64,000 nucleotides of DNA from assembly GCF_918797505.1 (NCBI RefSeq), contig NC_092800.1:27488914-27552913 (forward strand), given 5' to 3'. The notes beneath the pieces were generated by a model. That model saw only the letters and a list, made by a program, of their open reading frames with translations, did no database searches and was not told the DNA's origin. The stretch comes from Bemisia tabaci (taxonomy: Eukaryota; Arthropoda; Insecta; Hemiptera; Aleyrodidae). The first letter of the stretch is position 1. Every line of letters begins with the position of its first letter. The translations under genes were made by a program, and so were the position numbers. This document shows, piece by piece, positions 59,294-64,000 of the stretch.

Positions 59294-61953
59294 CTGTATT
59301 TATGCCAGGCAAGAGCAGCAATGTGAACCAAATTTTTCCAGACTAGTCCAGTTTAGAAATTCCAGCTTTGTTTTTTAATCAGATTTTCCGATGGACTCGA
59401 CCAAAATTACACGAAAAAAAAAACTCCGGCCGTGGAAGCCGCACTTACGGGCTATATAGACTTACAGTCCGCTTTCCGGGCTCAGAGACCAAAAGTTCCG
59501 GGCGTAGCACCCGGAGCAATCGAAGCTACGGTTCCAGCACCCGGAAGTTTCGGCCTCTGAGCCCGGAACGGACGGGTATGTCTTATAGCCCGCAACTTGG
59601 TTTTTCAGTGTACGGTGTTGCGAACTGCGGGAAAAGTATTCTTACTATAAGTCCACCGATTCCCCCAGTTTTTCTTATTAGTTATACCTACAAATCGATT
59701 TCACGACTTCTCGGCCATCGTTAGCTCGGTAAAACCGAGAAATTGGCAGCTGTGTATGAACTTAAAATTACATCGGCGCGCAAGCAATTCAGCAGGGGGC
59801 ACCCAGAAACGCCAGACCGCAAAGCGAACTTGCACATTAGCTGATTGGAAACACCTCGTTTTTTGTCTATAATGTTCACTGTCCCTCCCCTCCTGCCCCC
59901 TCCATTCCGTGCACTATAGAAACCCCTTTGTTCCCTGCATTATTCGATTTGATCTTATTTTATTCACTTTTATTGTTTCCCTGTGTTTTCATCTGTTGAC
60001 CTTGGCAAGACCCATTGTGTGGTGCGTGTTGCCTGACTTCCAATTGACTTGCATCTTTGCCAAATGAGGAGCAAGAAGAAGCTCGTTCCTTGATTTTCCG
60101 TCGTTCTCCGGTTTTAAGAAACTCTCAACGGAGAATTTGCATGCAAATTTTGTATTTTTCTCTTCATCTGGAAGTGCTTAAAGAGCTGATTTCACAGTAA
60201 TTGTTTGATAATTTTTTTTTTTTTTTGTTTGTGAAAAATAGTATAAAAATAGATTTGAAAGTGATAAAATGCATCGCCTAGTGACGTCATCTGGCAGGCA
60301 TTTCCCATTCAAACACATGTATTTTAGCAGATTAGATCATTTTGTCATATCTCTCCAATAATTGTTCCATTCATGAACCAAGGGTATCCTCGTGCTCAGT
60401 TCACTCTGTAGTTTCCACTAAAATACGAAATTCATCAAACTTCAGGCACCTGCAAATTCTCTATTGAGCCGATTATTTTCCAAACCACGTAAGCGCCAAT
60501 CTCTATTTTGGTGGTAGAGGGGTTGTTTTTCTTTGTTTTCTCTGTTATCATCAATCATCTCTGATTTCAAAATAGCCTTCCAAAGGAACATACATTTTTT
60601 GGAATTCGAAGATTGTCAACAAAGTAACTGAAACGTTTTTTCTTGTTTTTCCCGTCCGCAATTTTGGCGCTCACGTGATTTGGAAGATAATTGGTTCAAT
60701 GTGGGACAGGATTAGTGAGACGCAAAAATTCTCTTATGAATTCTCATTCACTGGAAAAAAAACACATTGGATCTAGAGTCCAGACTCTTGAAAACATTGA
60801 AAAGAAAAAATACTCTCGATTCAATCAGATTTAAGCTTAAATCAAAAGGAAATCCGCTCAAATTAAGAGGCTTGGTTCTTGATTTAAGCAGATCGATGAA
60901 TCAAGAGTATTTTTTCTTGTCGATGTTTTTAAAGAGTTGGACTCAAGATCCAATGTGTTTTTTATGGTTCTAAGTGTTGAGACAACCCGTTACTGTTTGG
61001 CAACTTCAATGATCGCAGCGGAGTGACCCTGCAGAAGGGTCCCAGCACCCAGCACAGAGAGAATAAGTAACACAAAAGTTCGGCTAACATGATAAGTGGA
61101 ACAGAAAGTAACCCAAATCTTCGTTTGGTTTTGTGATTTTCCCGGTTTTCCATCGTTTTCCGTCATAATGTGGACGCAAAGTTGACCAAAATAAATCCAA
61201 ATTTTGGATCCGTCCGTAGCACAAGAACACAAAATATGTTGTTATTGTGCTCGTCTCTTTTTACAGCTACTGCACCCACTGAGACTCATTTATGATCTCA
61301 ATTATCACCGTCCGGACTGACCGACACATTTTAAAAGTGTAGTAGGTTTTACTTTCTCTCCACACTTTTTTTACATCATGGCCTCACGAGAGGTCATCTG
61401 GTTCGAAGCCTACATGAGGAGCCCACACATGCGCACTCATGAATTGATTGTACTTTTGCCAAACGGAACTATGTGCATTAAGACATGAGCCCTGAGACCC
61501 ATAAGAATATATGCTTAACAGTGCTCATGTCATAATGCCCATAGTTCCGTTCGACAGAAATACGTCCAATTCTCAACCTTGCCAACCAGTTTGATTAAAA
61601 GCCTACATGCAATTCAAGCGAGAACACTTTCATCTCATACCCTCATTTCTGCTCAACGCAGGTTGTTCTCAAAGTGACAAGTTTTTTCGCGTCTCGGTCA
61701 TTAGTGTTCATGTCAACGTCAGAGAATGTCATTCGGCCATTCAAAAGGTTCTAAAATGATAGTTTGTTTCCTCAACATAGCCTCTAATTTAAGTAAATAT
61801 TTCAGCTGACACCGAAACAAATATCATATTTTAAGTAAAAAATTATCTGAGTATTAATTCGAATTAATTTCTTTTGATTGCAGGTGAGTTTCGAACGAAC
61901 TATTTTAAACCAGGGAAAGGATCGAATCTACCTACATTCCTACAACTGTGCGT
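24262..61953 (+). CDS. unrecognised + strand gene: ATG-only exon plus one short exon (partial)
   Basis: The ATG at 24262-24264 is followed at once by a donor, GTATGT. At 61884 a strong acceptor (TTCTTTTGATTGCAG) opens a 70-nt exon ending at 61953 before GTAAGT. Joined, the frame reads Met then VSFERTILNQGKDRIYLHSY-NCA with no stop and one base left over. Later exons lie beyond the window. I do not recognise the protein. The intron would be about 37.6 kb. The evidence is splice-site quality, frame agreement and the promoter-like region upstream; no homology supports it, so the join remains an inference. Confidence 0.4.
25279..25410. repeat. (AT)n microsatellite and T tracts
   Basis: (AT)n at about 25280-25308 runs into a T tract to 25326; a second long T tract is at 25384-25410. 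Confidence 0.9.
25864..26003. mobile_element. MITE family L, copy 1
   Basis: Ends GTGGCGTGGAGT and TTACGCCTCGCCAC. The inside has AT(C)GAT-rich arms with CCATTCAAACCTAT against AGCTTCAAATTGG, the layout of L copies at 48827 and 49592. Confidence 0.65.
26018..26281. mobile_element. MITE family Q, copy 1
   Basis: GCAGGCGGATTGTTGAAATT at the left pairs with AATTTCAAAAATCAGCCCGC at the right. Inside, GATCCTATTGGTTGAAATGG pairs with CCACCAATAGGATC. Confidence 0.75.
26543..26795. mobile_element. MITE family I, copy 1 (diverged)
   Basis: GCATAGTGTATCGAGTCAAT at the left and CTCGACCCACTGTG at the right are the family I termini with several changes. The interior keeps the ATAAACGGAATTATAAGC block. 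Confidence 0.65.
26873..27114. mobile_element. MITE family A, copy 2 (right end lost)
   Basis: It starts CTGCCGTGCCTAAGGTCAAA and ends inside the right terminus at CATACGGCGTTTTTGG; the last bases are replaced by unrelated sequence. Confidence 0.75.
27421..27870. mobile_element. inverted-repeat element N
   Basis: Termini AGAGTCCCTTTATACCCAGA and the reverse complement, extended by GTTAAGACAACT. Sub-terminal GAGGCCGAAACGAGTGCACC also has an inverse copy. The two arms create mirror-image open frames on opposite strands. A third terminus, GTCTTAACTCCCCGTATAAA, lies alone near 26827. Confidence 0.75.
28271..28470. mobile_element. MITE family I core fragment
   Basis: GAAGAAGTCGAACACTAAAT at the left and CCAAATTTTGTTCGACTTCT at the right. 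The interior resembles family I (TTTTGATGTTAATTTCGTTA, GGTGCTC). Outer termini are not recognised. Confidence 0.5.
29119..29240. mobile_element. MITE family Q, half copy
   Basis: CGGGCTGATTATTGAAATTG, GATCCTATTGGTTGAAACGG and the ATGGACTAAC block match the left half of Q; no right half follows. Confidence 0.6.
29490..29724. mobile_element. MITE family O (CACTG termini)
   Basis: Ends CACTGAAAAAAAGATTAGTA and a T run plus CAGTG. Sub-terminal ACCATTCC and GGAATGGT, GCTGTATTTCACA and TGTGAAATACAGC are inverted. TA flanks both ends. Confidence 0.75.
31987..32240. mobile_element. MITE family A, copy 3
   Basis: CTACCGTGCCAAGAAAAAAC at the left and TTTTTCCTCAGCGCGGCAG at the right. Inner TATGAGCCTTCAGGAGTTGC pairs with CGCCTGAAGGTTCATAC. 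Confidence 0.75.
32337..33064. mobile_element. MITE family I, copy interrupted by family G
   Basis: CACAGTGGATCGAGTCAATC at the left and CGACTCGATCCAATGTG at the right. A G element at 32467-32884 splits it. About 75-80 bp of family I (from ACAGCAAATTTTGATGTTAA to TTTCACGA) is present on both sides of the insert. Confidence 0.8.
32467..32884. mobile_element. MITE family G, copy 1
   Basis: Ends CACTGAAAAAAAATTCTCGG and a T run plus CAGTG, about 418 bp. The interior is a series of GGTAA/TTACC palindromes. Near-identical copies lie at 57225-57638 (inverted) and 58102-58512. Confidence 0.9.
33344..33557. mobile_element. MITE family A, copy 4 (right end lost)
   Basis: CTGCCGTGCTGGGGAAAAAC start, GTTGCCAAATTTCCC, and TCTGGCAACAT near the right, after which similarity stops. 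Confidence 0.65.
33655..33985. repeat. two diverged direct repeats
   Basis: AGCGTTCTACCGGGCCGATT near 33668 and AGCGTTCTACCGAGCCGATT near 33850 each lead into CATGATTTTTGCG, a TAGATRAGCC block and CCCAGGTTTTTTT. Period about 180 bp. Origin unknown. Confidence 0.6.
34117..34195 (+). repeat. tRNA-derived sequence (SINE head or tRNA pseudogene)
   Basis: GGCCGAGTCGTTTAAGACG fits the A box of a Ser/Leu-type tRNA and GGTTCGATCCC the B box, about 50 bp apart. Acceptor-stem pairing is not evident, so a functional tRNA is unlikely. Confidence 0.5.
34385..34470. repeat. GC-rich imperfect palindromes
   Basis: GGGCCGCGAAGCGGCCC and GGGCCGCGTAGCGGCC flank GGCGCGGAGCGCC, followed by GGGGGTGTAGCCCCC. Four short hairpins lie in 85 bp of otherwise AT-rich DNA. 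Confidence 0.7.
34477..34645. mobile_element. MITE family Q, partial copy
   Basis: The right half of Q: CCACCACTAGGATC, a CCTTCTTTCTCCATAGCTAT block and AATCAGCCCGC. Confidence 0.55.
34692..34725. repeat. T tract
   Basis: An uninterrupted T run of more than 30 bases, next to the left end of the following family C copy. Confidence 0.9.
34739..35403. mobile_element. MITE family C, copy 2, interrupted by element D
   Basis: AATGGAGAATTT at the left and the AAATCTCTCTAT end at the right. CTATGACGTCATATGG lies in the centre. The element is split by D at 34964-35294 exactly where intact copies read AATAATTGTTC. Confidence 0.8.
34964..35294. mobile_element. element D (GGACGTA termini) nested in family C
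   Basis: GGACGTAATTATTCT at the left, AAATACGTCC at the right, about 331 bp. AATT flanks both ends (34960-34963 and 35295-35298), a clean target duplication. An inner palindrome pairs CTAACTCATGAGCCCTG with AGGCTCACGAGTTAG. Confidence 0.85.
36012..36287. mobile_element. inverted-repeat element R with 21-22 bp tandem core
   Basis: CACGGAAAACAAAG and TTTTTTTCCGTG are the ends; GATATGGACATTTC and GAAATGTCCATATC are the inner arms. TTGGGGTACTACCATAATTA-type units repeat at about 36158-36243. Confidence 0.75.
37691..37926. mobile_element. MITE family I, copy
   Basis: CACAATGGATCGAGTCAATT and CGACTCGATCCACCGTG termini; interior intact, about 236 bp. Confidence 0.85.
37990..38443. mobile_element. 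MITE family F, copy 1, interrupted by family A
   Basis: CACTGAAAAAAAAAATCCAG start and a T run plus CAGTG end. The arms carry CCGGGCTCAGAG and CTCTGAGCCCGG. Family A (38157-38417) sits in the right arm. Confidence 0.85.
38157..38417. mobile_element. MITE family A, copy 5 (nested in F)
   Basis: GTACTGCCGTGCTAAGGAAA and TTCCTTAGCACGGCAGTAC, about 261 bp. Termini are perfectly inverted over the last 19 bases. Confidence 0.9.
39080..39206. repeat. short tandem repeats
   Basis: CATACTTTACATTA-like repeats, then (AGCATT)n at about 39178-39206. Confidence 0.8.
39583..39816. mobile_element. MITE family I, inverted copy
   Basis: It ends TTGACTCGATCCACTGTG, starts GCACAGTCAATTAGAGAG, and carries the interior in reverse (ACGCTTATAACTCCGTTTAT). 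Confidence 0.8.
40018..40070. repeat. A tract
   Basis: A run of about 50 A with one G. Confidence 0.9.
40287..40325. repeat. pentanucleotide repeat (AAACG/AAATG)n
   Basis: GAAACGAAACGAAACGAAAT and neighbours. Confidence 0.85.
40465..40702. mobile_element. MITE family I, inverted copy
   Basis: CGCAGTGGATCGAGTCGATG at the left, CGTTCCACTGTGCG at the right; diverged interior. Confidence 0.75.
41472..41611. mobile_element. MITE family K, copy
   Basis: AATTACATTTTGCAACAAGG and GCAAAATGTAATCCAATT ends; inner GGAACCACTATTTCTGGC pairs with GCCAGAAATTGTGGTTCC; ACGTGCCATTGG pairs loosely with CCCCATGCAGATACGT. Confidence 0.8.
41937..42080. mobile_element. MITE family L, copy 2 (diverged)
   Basis: GTCGTGTGTCGTGCTTTGCG, GGCATTTAAACCTATGG and AGCTTTAAATGATA with ATATCGATAATCGA follow the L layout. 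Confidence 0.6.
43499..43620. mobile_element. short palindromic MITE family E, copy 1
   Basis: GGACGTATTTCTATC start. GGAACTATGTGCATTATGAC pairs with its inverse (CATGTCTTAATGCACATAGT). GAGCCCTG and CAGGGCTC flank a short loop. Confidence 0.85.
44264..44705. repeat. tandem repeat, period about 130 bp
   Basis: CTCCTTCATTTT followed by GCAATTTTAYCTGA, GGACGTCGGAATAG, CCAACTTTTCT and TCCGAGTCRGCCGAAAAG recurs from 44264, 44396, 44525 and 44658 (last partial). A repetitive 120-codon open frame arises from it and is not a gene. Confidence 0.85.
44867..44914. repeat. interstitial (TTAGG)n-type telomeric repeat
   Basis: TAACC units (CCTAA reading) with two variant units, about 48 bp. This matches the canonical insect telomere pentamer on the minus strand. 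Confidence 0.7.
44925..45155. mobile_element. MITE family B, copy 1
   Basis: CACTGGGAAAAAAAAGAGCA to TGTTTTTTTTCCAGTA. The whole element is a near palindrome: GGATCTAGAGTCCAGACT, CTTGATTCAATC and their inverses. Confidence 0.85.
45377..45400. repeat. C tract within a GC-rich patch
   Basis: 14 C then GCCCCGCCCC; the surrounding 45320-45420 is GC-rich. Confidence 0.85.
45448..45684. mobile_element. MITE family I, copy
   Basis: GCACAGTGGATCGAGTCAAT and TTGACTCGATCCACCGTGC, full length. Confidence 0.85.
46033..46259. mobile_element. MITE family B, copy 2
   Basis: CACTGGAAGAAAAACACATT to GTGTTTTTTTTCCAGTG. It lies at the broken end of a family I copy whose remainder runs to about 46355. Confidence 0.85.
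46260..46355. mobile_element. MITE family I, end fragment
   Basis: Begins in the AAATGTGATGAAATAAACAT block and ends GGACCTCTCTAATTGACTTG, ATCTACTGTGCG. The missing half is beyond the B copy. Confidence 0.7.
46425..46640. mobile_element. MITE family I, inverted copy
   Basis: Starts in GGAAACTGTTAAGGCTCATA, ends TTGACTCGATCCACTGTGC. Confidence 0.75.
46641..48200. other. stretch without recognised genes or repeats
   Basis: Two overlapping open frames (47198-47503 and 47473-47685, +) have ordinary composition, but I recognise neither and see no convincing exon borders. A poly(A)-like A run lies at 47224-47232. Confidence 0.35.
48203..48459. mobile_element. MITE family A, copy 6
   Basis: CTGCTCTACTAAGGAAGAAC and GTTCTTCCTTAGCACGGCAG. 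Confidence 0.85.
48827..49006. mobile_element. MITE family L, copy 3
   Basis: CAGTGGTGTGGTGTGTTTTG start, CGCGCCGCGCCACTG end; ATATATCGATTGATCTGCCA and GATACTCTG arms. Confidence 0.75.
49033..49258. mobile_element. MITE family I, diverged copy
   Basis: GCGCAGTGGAACGAGGTAAT at the left; CCTATCGATTGGTCTACT at the right, abutting the next family A copy. Confidence 0.7.
49263..49517. mobile_element. MITE family A, copy 7
   Basis: TCTGCCGTGTTAAGGAAAAA and CTTTTCTTTAGCCGGCAGTA. Confidence 0.85.
49592..49755. mobile_element. MITE family L, copy 4 (best preserved)
   Basis: CAGTGGCGTGGCGTGCTTTG and ACGCCACGCCACTG; GATATATCGATTGATACGCC and its loose inverse; ATCGATTATTAGGGTGTTCG against CGAGCACC..GGTGATCGAT. 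Confidence 0.85.
50018..50490. mobile_element. MITE family A, copy 8, interrupted by family B
   Basis: CTGCCGTGCTAAGGAAAAAC start and TTCATACGGCGTTTCTCCTT end; the insert is at 50094-50336. Confidence 0.85.
50094..50336. mobile_element. MITE family B, copy 3 (nested in A)
   Basis: CACTGGAAAAAAAACACATT to GGTTTTTTTCCAGTG. A short duplication (GGATCC.GACTGGGATCC) is present near the left end. Confidence 0.85.
51276..51711. mobile_element. MITE family A, copy 9 (middle of the nest)
   Basis: TACTGCCCTGCTAAGGAAGA and TTTTTCCTTAGCACGGCAGT. Normal family A is about 260 bp; the excess is the family C insert. Confidence 0.85.
51343..51597. mobile_element. MITE family C, copy 3 (innermost), left end missing
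   Basis: Begins in TTGGTTCATGAATTGAATAA, contains GATGACGTCACTAAG, ends GCAAATTCTCCATTG. Confidence 0.8.
52045..52064. promoter_or_regulatory. NRF1 consensus palindrome plus CCAAT box
   Basis: TGCGCATGCGCG at 52045-52056 is a perfect NRF1-type site; ATTGG follows at 52060-52064. The surrounding 51750-52250 is GC-richer than average. No exon is recognised nearby, so a promoter is only possible. Confidence 0.35.
52358..52596. mobile_element. MITE family F, copy 2 (intact)
   Basis: CACTGAAAAAAAAACTCCGG to GGAGTTTTTTTTCAGTG. Arms of roughly 100 bp with GACATACCGTC and GACGGTATGTC, CCGGGCTCAAAGGCCGAAA and inverse. Confidence 0.9.
53121..53317. mobile_element. MITE family F, copy 3
   Basis: CACTGAAAAATAGTCACGAG start; the right end is degenerate (GGAATTTTTTTTTAAG). 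Confidence 0.8.
53971..54198. mobile_element. MITE family K with internal duplication
   Basis: TTGGACTGCATTTTG and CAAAATGCAGTCCAA ends. The block AGAACTATAAATTCTAGCCC to TTAGTTTCCC appears twice. Confidence 0.8.
54202..56298. other. stretch without recognised genes
   Basis: No gene is seen. A TTGACAATGG..CACCGAAACGTCC block near 55367-55400 resembles a decayed hammerhead-type motif. The open frame at 55099-55284 (-) has no support. Confidence 0.35.
56299..56555. mobile_element. MITE family A, copy 10
   Basis: TACTGCCGTGCCAGGGAAAA and TTCTTCCTTAGCACGGCGGA. Confidence 0.8.
56589..56693. mobile_element. palindromic MITE family E, copy 2
   Basis: GGACGGAACTATGTGCATTA and its inverse ending CGGCAGAGATAC. 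Confidence 0.8.
57225..57638. mobile_element. MITE family G, copy 2 (opposite orientation)
   Basis: CACTGAAAAAAAAATCTCGG to CCGAGAATTTTTTTTCAGTG, 414 bp. The reverse complement of copies 1 and 3 with few differences. Confidence 0.9.
58102..58512. mobile_element. MITE family G, copy 3
   Basis: CACTGAAAAAAAATTCTCGG to a T run plus CAGTG, 411 bp. Confidence 0.9.
58568..58951. mobile_element. MITE family A, copy 11, internally duplicated
   Basis: CTGCCGTGCTAAGGAAGAGC and TTTTTCCTTAGCACGGCAG. About 110 bp of the interior (GTTATTCATATTCTTTT to TTTAGCCTGT) is present twice; the first unit carries a long A tract (58682-58718). Confidence 0.8.
59242..59290. repeat. (AT)n microsatellite
   Basis: About 24 AT units. 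Confidence 0.95.
59409..59610. mobile_element. MITE family F, copy 4
   Basis: ACACGAAAAAAAAAACTCCG start, GGTTTTTCAGTG end; CCGGGCTCAGAG and CTCTGAGCCCGG arms. Confidence 0.85.
60129..60470. mobile_element. MITE family C, copy 4
   Basis: CAACGGAGAATTTGCATGCA at the left, GCAAATTCTCTATTG at the right; TAGTGACGTCATCTGG in the centre. Confidence 0.85.
60749..60966. mobile_element. MITE family B, copy 4
   Basis: CACTGGAAAAAAAACACATT start, ATCCAATGTGTTTTTTATGG end. Confidence 0.85.
61448..61567. mobile_element. palindromic MITE family E, copy 3
   Basis: CCAAACGGAACTATGTGCAT and its inverse ending AGAAATACGTCC. Confidence 0.8.
61869..61889 (+). promoter_or_regulatory. recursive-type splice site (acceptor joined to donor)
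   Basis: TTCTTTTGATTGCAG is followed directly by GTGAGT at 61884-61889. Acceptor and donor motifs abut, as at insect ratchet points in long introns. It is also the left border of the proposed 70-nt exon. Confidence 0.45.
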
Positions 61954-62142
61954 GTAAGTTTGAAAAAATACAAATGTATTGAACTACAATATATATCTAC
62001 TCATTAGACGAGGGGTATATACAGCATGCTAAAATGCGCAGTGCATGCTTGTCTCGAATGTATTGTTTATCCTGATGTTTCTAGGATAGGATGGATATGA
62101 GCCCCTGGATGTTAAAAGGTTCCATACTCGTTTTCATGTGAG

Positions 62143-62368
62143 CACTGGAAGAAGAAGTCGCTTGGATCTAGAGGCCAGACTCTTGGAAAAATGACAAGAA
62201 AAAATTATCTTGATTCAATCGGATTTTTGCTTGAATCAATAGGAAATCGGCTTAAATTAAGAGGCTAAGTTCTTGATTTAAGACAAAATCCGATTGAATC
62301 AAGAGTATTTTTTCTCGTCAATGTTTTTAAGAGTCTGAACTCTAAATCCAAGCGGCTTTTTTCCAATG
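62143..62368. mobile_element. MITE family B, copy 5 (most diverged)
   Basis: CACTGGAAGAAGAAGTCGCT start, AGCGGCTTTTTTCCAATG end. Confidence 0.8.
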
Positions 62369-62658
62369 AGTCTCAAAGTGTTCACATTTTTGTATATTCC
62401 AAGGTCTATTCGTTCACTGTAATAATGTTCCCTTTTAGCCGCATCGATATTAATACATTTAGTGCATACATATTAATTACACGTGCGCAAATCTTACAAT
62501 CAGCCGGAGGACATCTATAACCGTTAAAAGTAATTTTCACTGTTACCTTGACGTCATAGAACGTCCACGCCTCCAACTCTCGAACAGTCTGATATTGAAG
62601 TTTCAGTAATTGACCGATGAGATCTCGTGACCCAACGGTTAGCGTTGCGTCCGTCATC

Positions 62659-62815
62659 GGCGGATCCAGCAAATTGGCAACATTGTTTTGCTCCATTTAA
62701 ATCTATGAAAATATATCGATTCTTGGTGGGGCCACGTGTTCCGACAAGAATCGATTAATTGGCATAGGTTTAAATGGAGGGAATCCGGTGTTGCCGAATT
62801 GCTGGATCCGCCTCT
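62659..62815. mobile_element. MITE family M, copy 1
   Basis: GGCGGATCCAGCAAATTGGC and GCCGAATTGCTGGATCCGCC. Inner ATCGATTCTTG and CAAGAATCGAT, CCATTTAAATCTATG and its inverse. Confidence 0.9.
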
Positions 62816-62984
62816 GGCGTCCGATGGACGTTTCTGCAGACTTTTTCCAGTTGATGAAACGATTTTTTTTTAGGAGTTTAAAACACTACACAAGAGTAAA
62901 ATTTAAGATTCTAAAAAATTTAAAAAACTTTTAAGACAATTTTTGAACCACTCACTTGCATAAAATCTTCTTTTCACGGAAGCG

Positions 62985-63020
62985 GACGCGTTTCGGAGGT
63001 TACCTGCCCTCCATCATCGG
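62985..63020 (-). ncRNA. hammerhead-like core, left arm
   Basis: Mirror image of the core at 63344-63379, read on the minus strand: CCGATGA, GGAGG/CCTCC hairpin, GAAACGCGTC. Confidence 0.45.
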
Positions 63021-63343
63021 CGCGACTGGTCAATTCCAATCAGCTGATTTCGGTCCCGGATTATTTCCCGTCCCTCCATCGTTGTCACATCTCGAGTGTA
63101 TTGTTGTAAACAGTCTGTTATTTACTCCCGTTAGATCCGTATTAAAAATGTTGTTCTTATTTTGGTACATGTACCAAAATATTGGTACATATTTGGTACC
63201 AAAATAAGAACAACATTTTTAATACGGATCTAACGGGAGTAAATAACAGACTGTTTACAACAATACACTCGAGATGTGACAACGATGGAGGGACGGGAAA
63301 TAATCCGGGACCGAAATCAGCTGATTGGAATTGACCAGTCGCG

Positions 63344-63379
63344 CCGATGATGGAGGGCAGGTAACCTCCGAAACGCGTC
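63344..63379 (+). ncRNA. hammerhead-like core, right arm
   Basis: CCGATGA (63344-63350; consensus CTGATGA), hairpin GGAGG 63352-63356 with CCTCC 63365-63369, then a consensus GAAACGCGTC at 63370-63379. GCG upstream and CGC downstream can start stem I. One core base (U4) is changed. Confidence 0.45.
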
Positions 63380-63551
63380 CGCTTCCGTGAAAAGAAGATT
63401 TTATGCAAGTGAGTGGTTCAAAAATTGTCTTAAAAGTTTTTTAAATTTTTTAGAATCTTAAATTTTTCCAGTTGGGTGACGTCAGTGACTTTTCTTCCCA
63501 TGATGTCGGAGAACGAACGGTAATAGATGTTTAATTACGGACTGACTTTGA

Positions 63552-63569
63552 GGGGGGGGGGGGGGGGGG
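63552..63569. repeat. G tract
   Basis: 18 consecutive G. Confidence 0.95.
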
Positions 63570-63778
63570 CAGGTAGGACTGTCGCGCTTCGGAAAAACCG
63601 CGTAGCTCGAATTCAAATTTCACGTAAATTTGTGGTTTTCTGCAGGTATGGAACGCGGCATCGCCAGTTGCATTGAGACCGAATAGCTGCCCAAAAAATG
63701 AATTATACGGCCATTTAATGGGTCATTTTCCTTCCTCATTATCTCAAGAATAGGTCAGTTGTGCCCGTCGTCAGCATT

Positions 63779-63936
63779 GGCGGATCCAGCAAATCGGCAA
63801 CATTGTATTTTCTCCATTTAAACCTATGGAAATGTATCGATTCTTGGAGGGGCCAAGTGCTCCGTCAAGAATCGATTATTTAGCATAAGTTTAAATGGAA
63901 GAAATCCAGGGTTGCGAAATTGCTAGATCCGCCTCT
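63779..63936. mobile_element. MITE family M, copy 2
   Basis: GGCGGATCCAGCAAATCGGC and GCGAAATTGCTAGATCCGCC; the interior matches copy 1. Confidence 0.9.
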
Positions 63937-64000
63937 AGTCATCAAAATTGTAATTTTATGGCTGCTTTCTACTGATTAGCAAAAAATTATAATAAAGTCT

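Larger units (their letters stand above)
62899..63466. mobile_element. near-perfect long palindrome (foldback)
   Basis: Arms 62899-63168 and 63196-63466 differ by about one base (an extra T in the right-arm complement). The 27-bp spacer contains TGGTACATGTACCA-type palindromes. Both strands carry the same 71-codon open frame beginning at 62956 (+) and 63408 (-), a direct effect of symmetry. Each arm carries a hammerhead-like core. Confidence 0.9.

Noticed and set aside
61380..61430. B-box-like GGTTCGAAGCC suggesting a tRNA
   Set aside because: No A box at the proper distance and no cloverleaf.
62956..63408. Identical 83-codon frames on opposite strands
   Set aside because: They are the consequence of the near-perfect palindrome and share only the arm sequence.

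Overview
This is a eukaryotic, almost certainly insect, nuclear window. Genes are spliced with GT-AG introns, the AT-rich intergenic DNA is packed with short inverted-repeat transposons (MITEs), and there is one short (TTAGG)n-type tract. The repertoire suggests a hemipteran. The most frequent repeat, with ends like TGCCGTGCTAAGG, looks to me like one from whiteflies (Bemisia), but that is recollection and needs a search.

Layout. 1-538: last coding exon of an unrecognised + strand gene cut by the window edge. 3080-12381 (+): a complete nine-exon orthologue of MCRS1 (fly Rcd5), 497 residues, with the conserved N-terminal block and a C-terminal FHA domain. 14915-18429 (-): a complete three-exon orthologue of ABT1/Esf2, a ribosome-biogenesis RRM protein of 206 residues. 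These two genes are convergent. The 5' side of the ABT1 gene carries an array of exact 75-bp units with E2F-like and CCAAT motifs. 23600-24264: a GC-rich, G-quadruplex-capable promoter and a probable first exon of another + strand gene, ending in an ATG placed directly against a splice donor. 24265-61883: probably one giant intron (about 37.6 kb) of that gene. A short exon at 61884-61953 joins in frame to the ATG, and its acceptor has the form of a recursive splice site (CAG|GTGAGT).

The 20-64 kb part is a MITE graveyard. I sorted the repeats into families by termini: A (TGCCGTGCTAAGG ends, 12 copies or fragments), B (CACTGGAAAAA), C (AATGGAGAATTT, CRE-like centre), D/E (GGACGTA), F, G, H and O (all CACTGAAAAA), I (CACAGTGGATCGAGTC), K (TTGGACTACATTTTGCAA), L (CAGTGGCGTGGCGTG), M (GGCGGATCCAGC), N, Q and R. 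Several are nested, including a three-deep nest at 51086-51741. Two long foldbacks (5921-6251 and 62899-63466) contain hammerhead-ribozyme-like cores.

The two recognised genes have unrelated housekeeping roles (chromatin/centrosome, and pre-18S rRNA processing). Most other open reading frames are by-products of the repeats. Coordinates of repeat ends are read by eye and may be off by a few bases.
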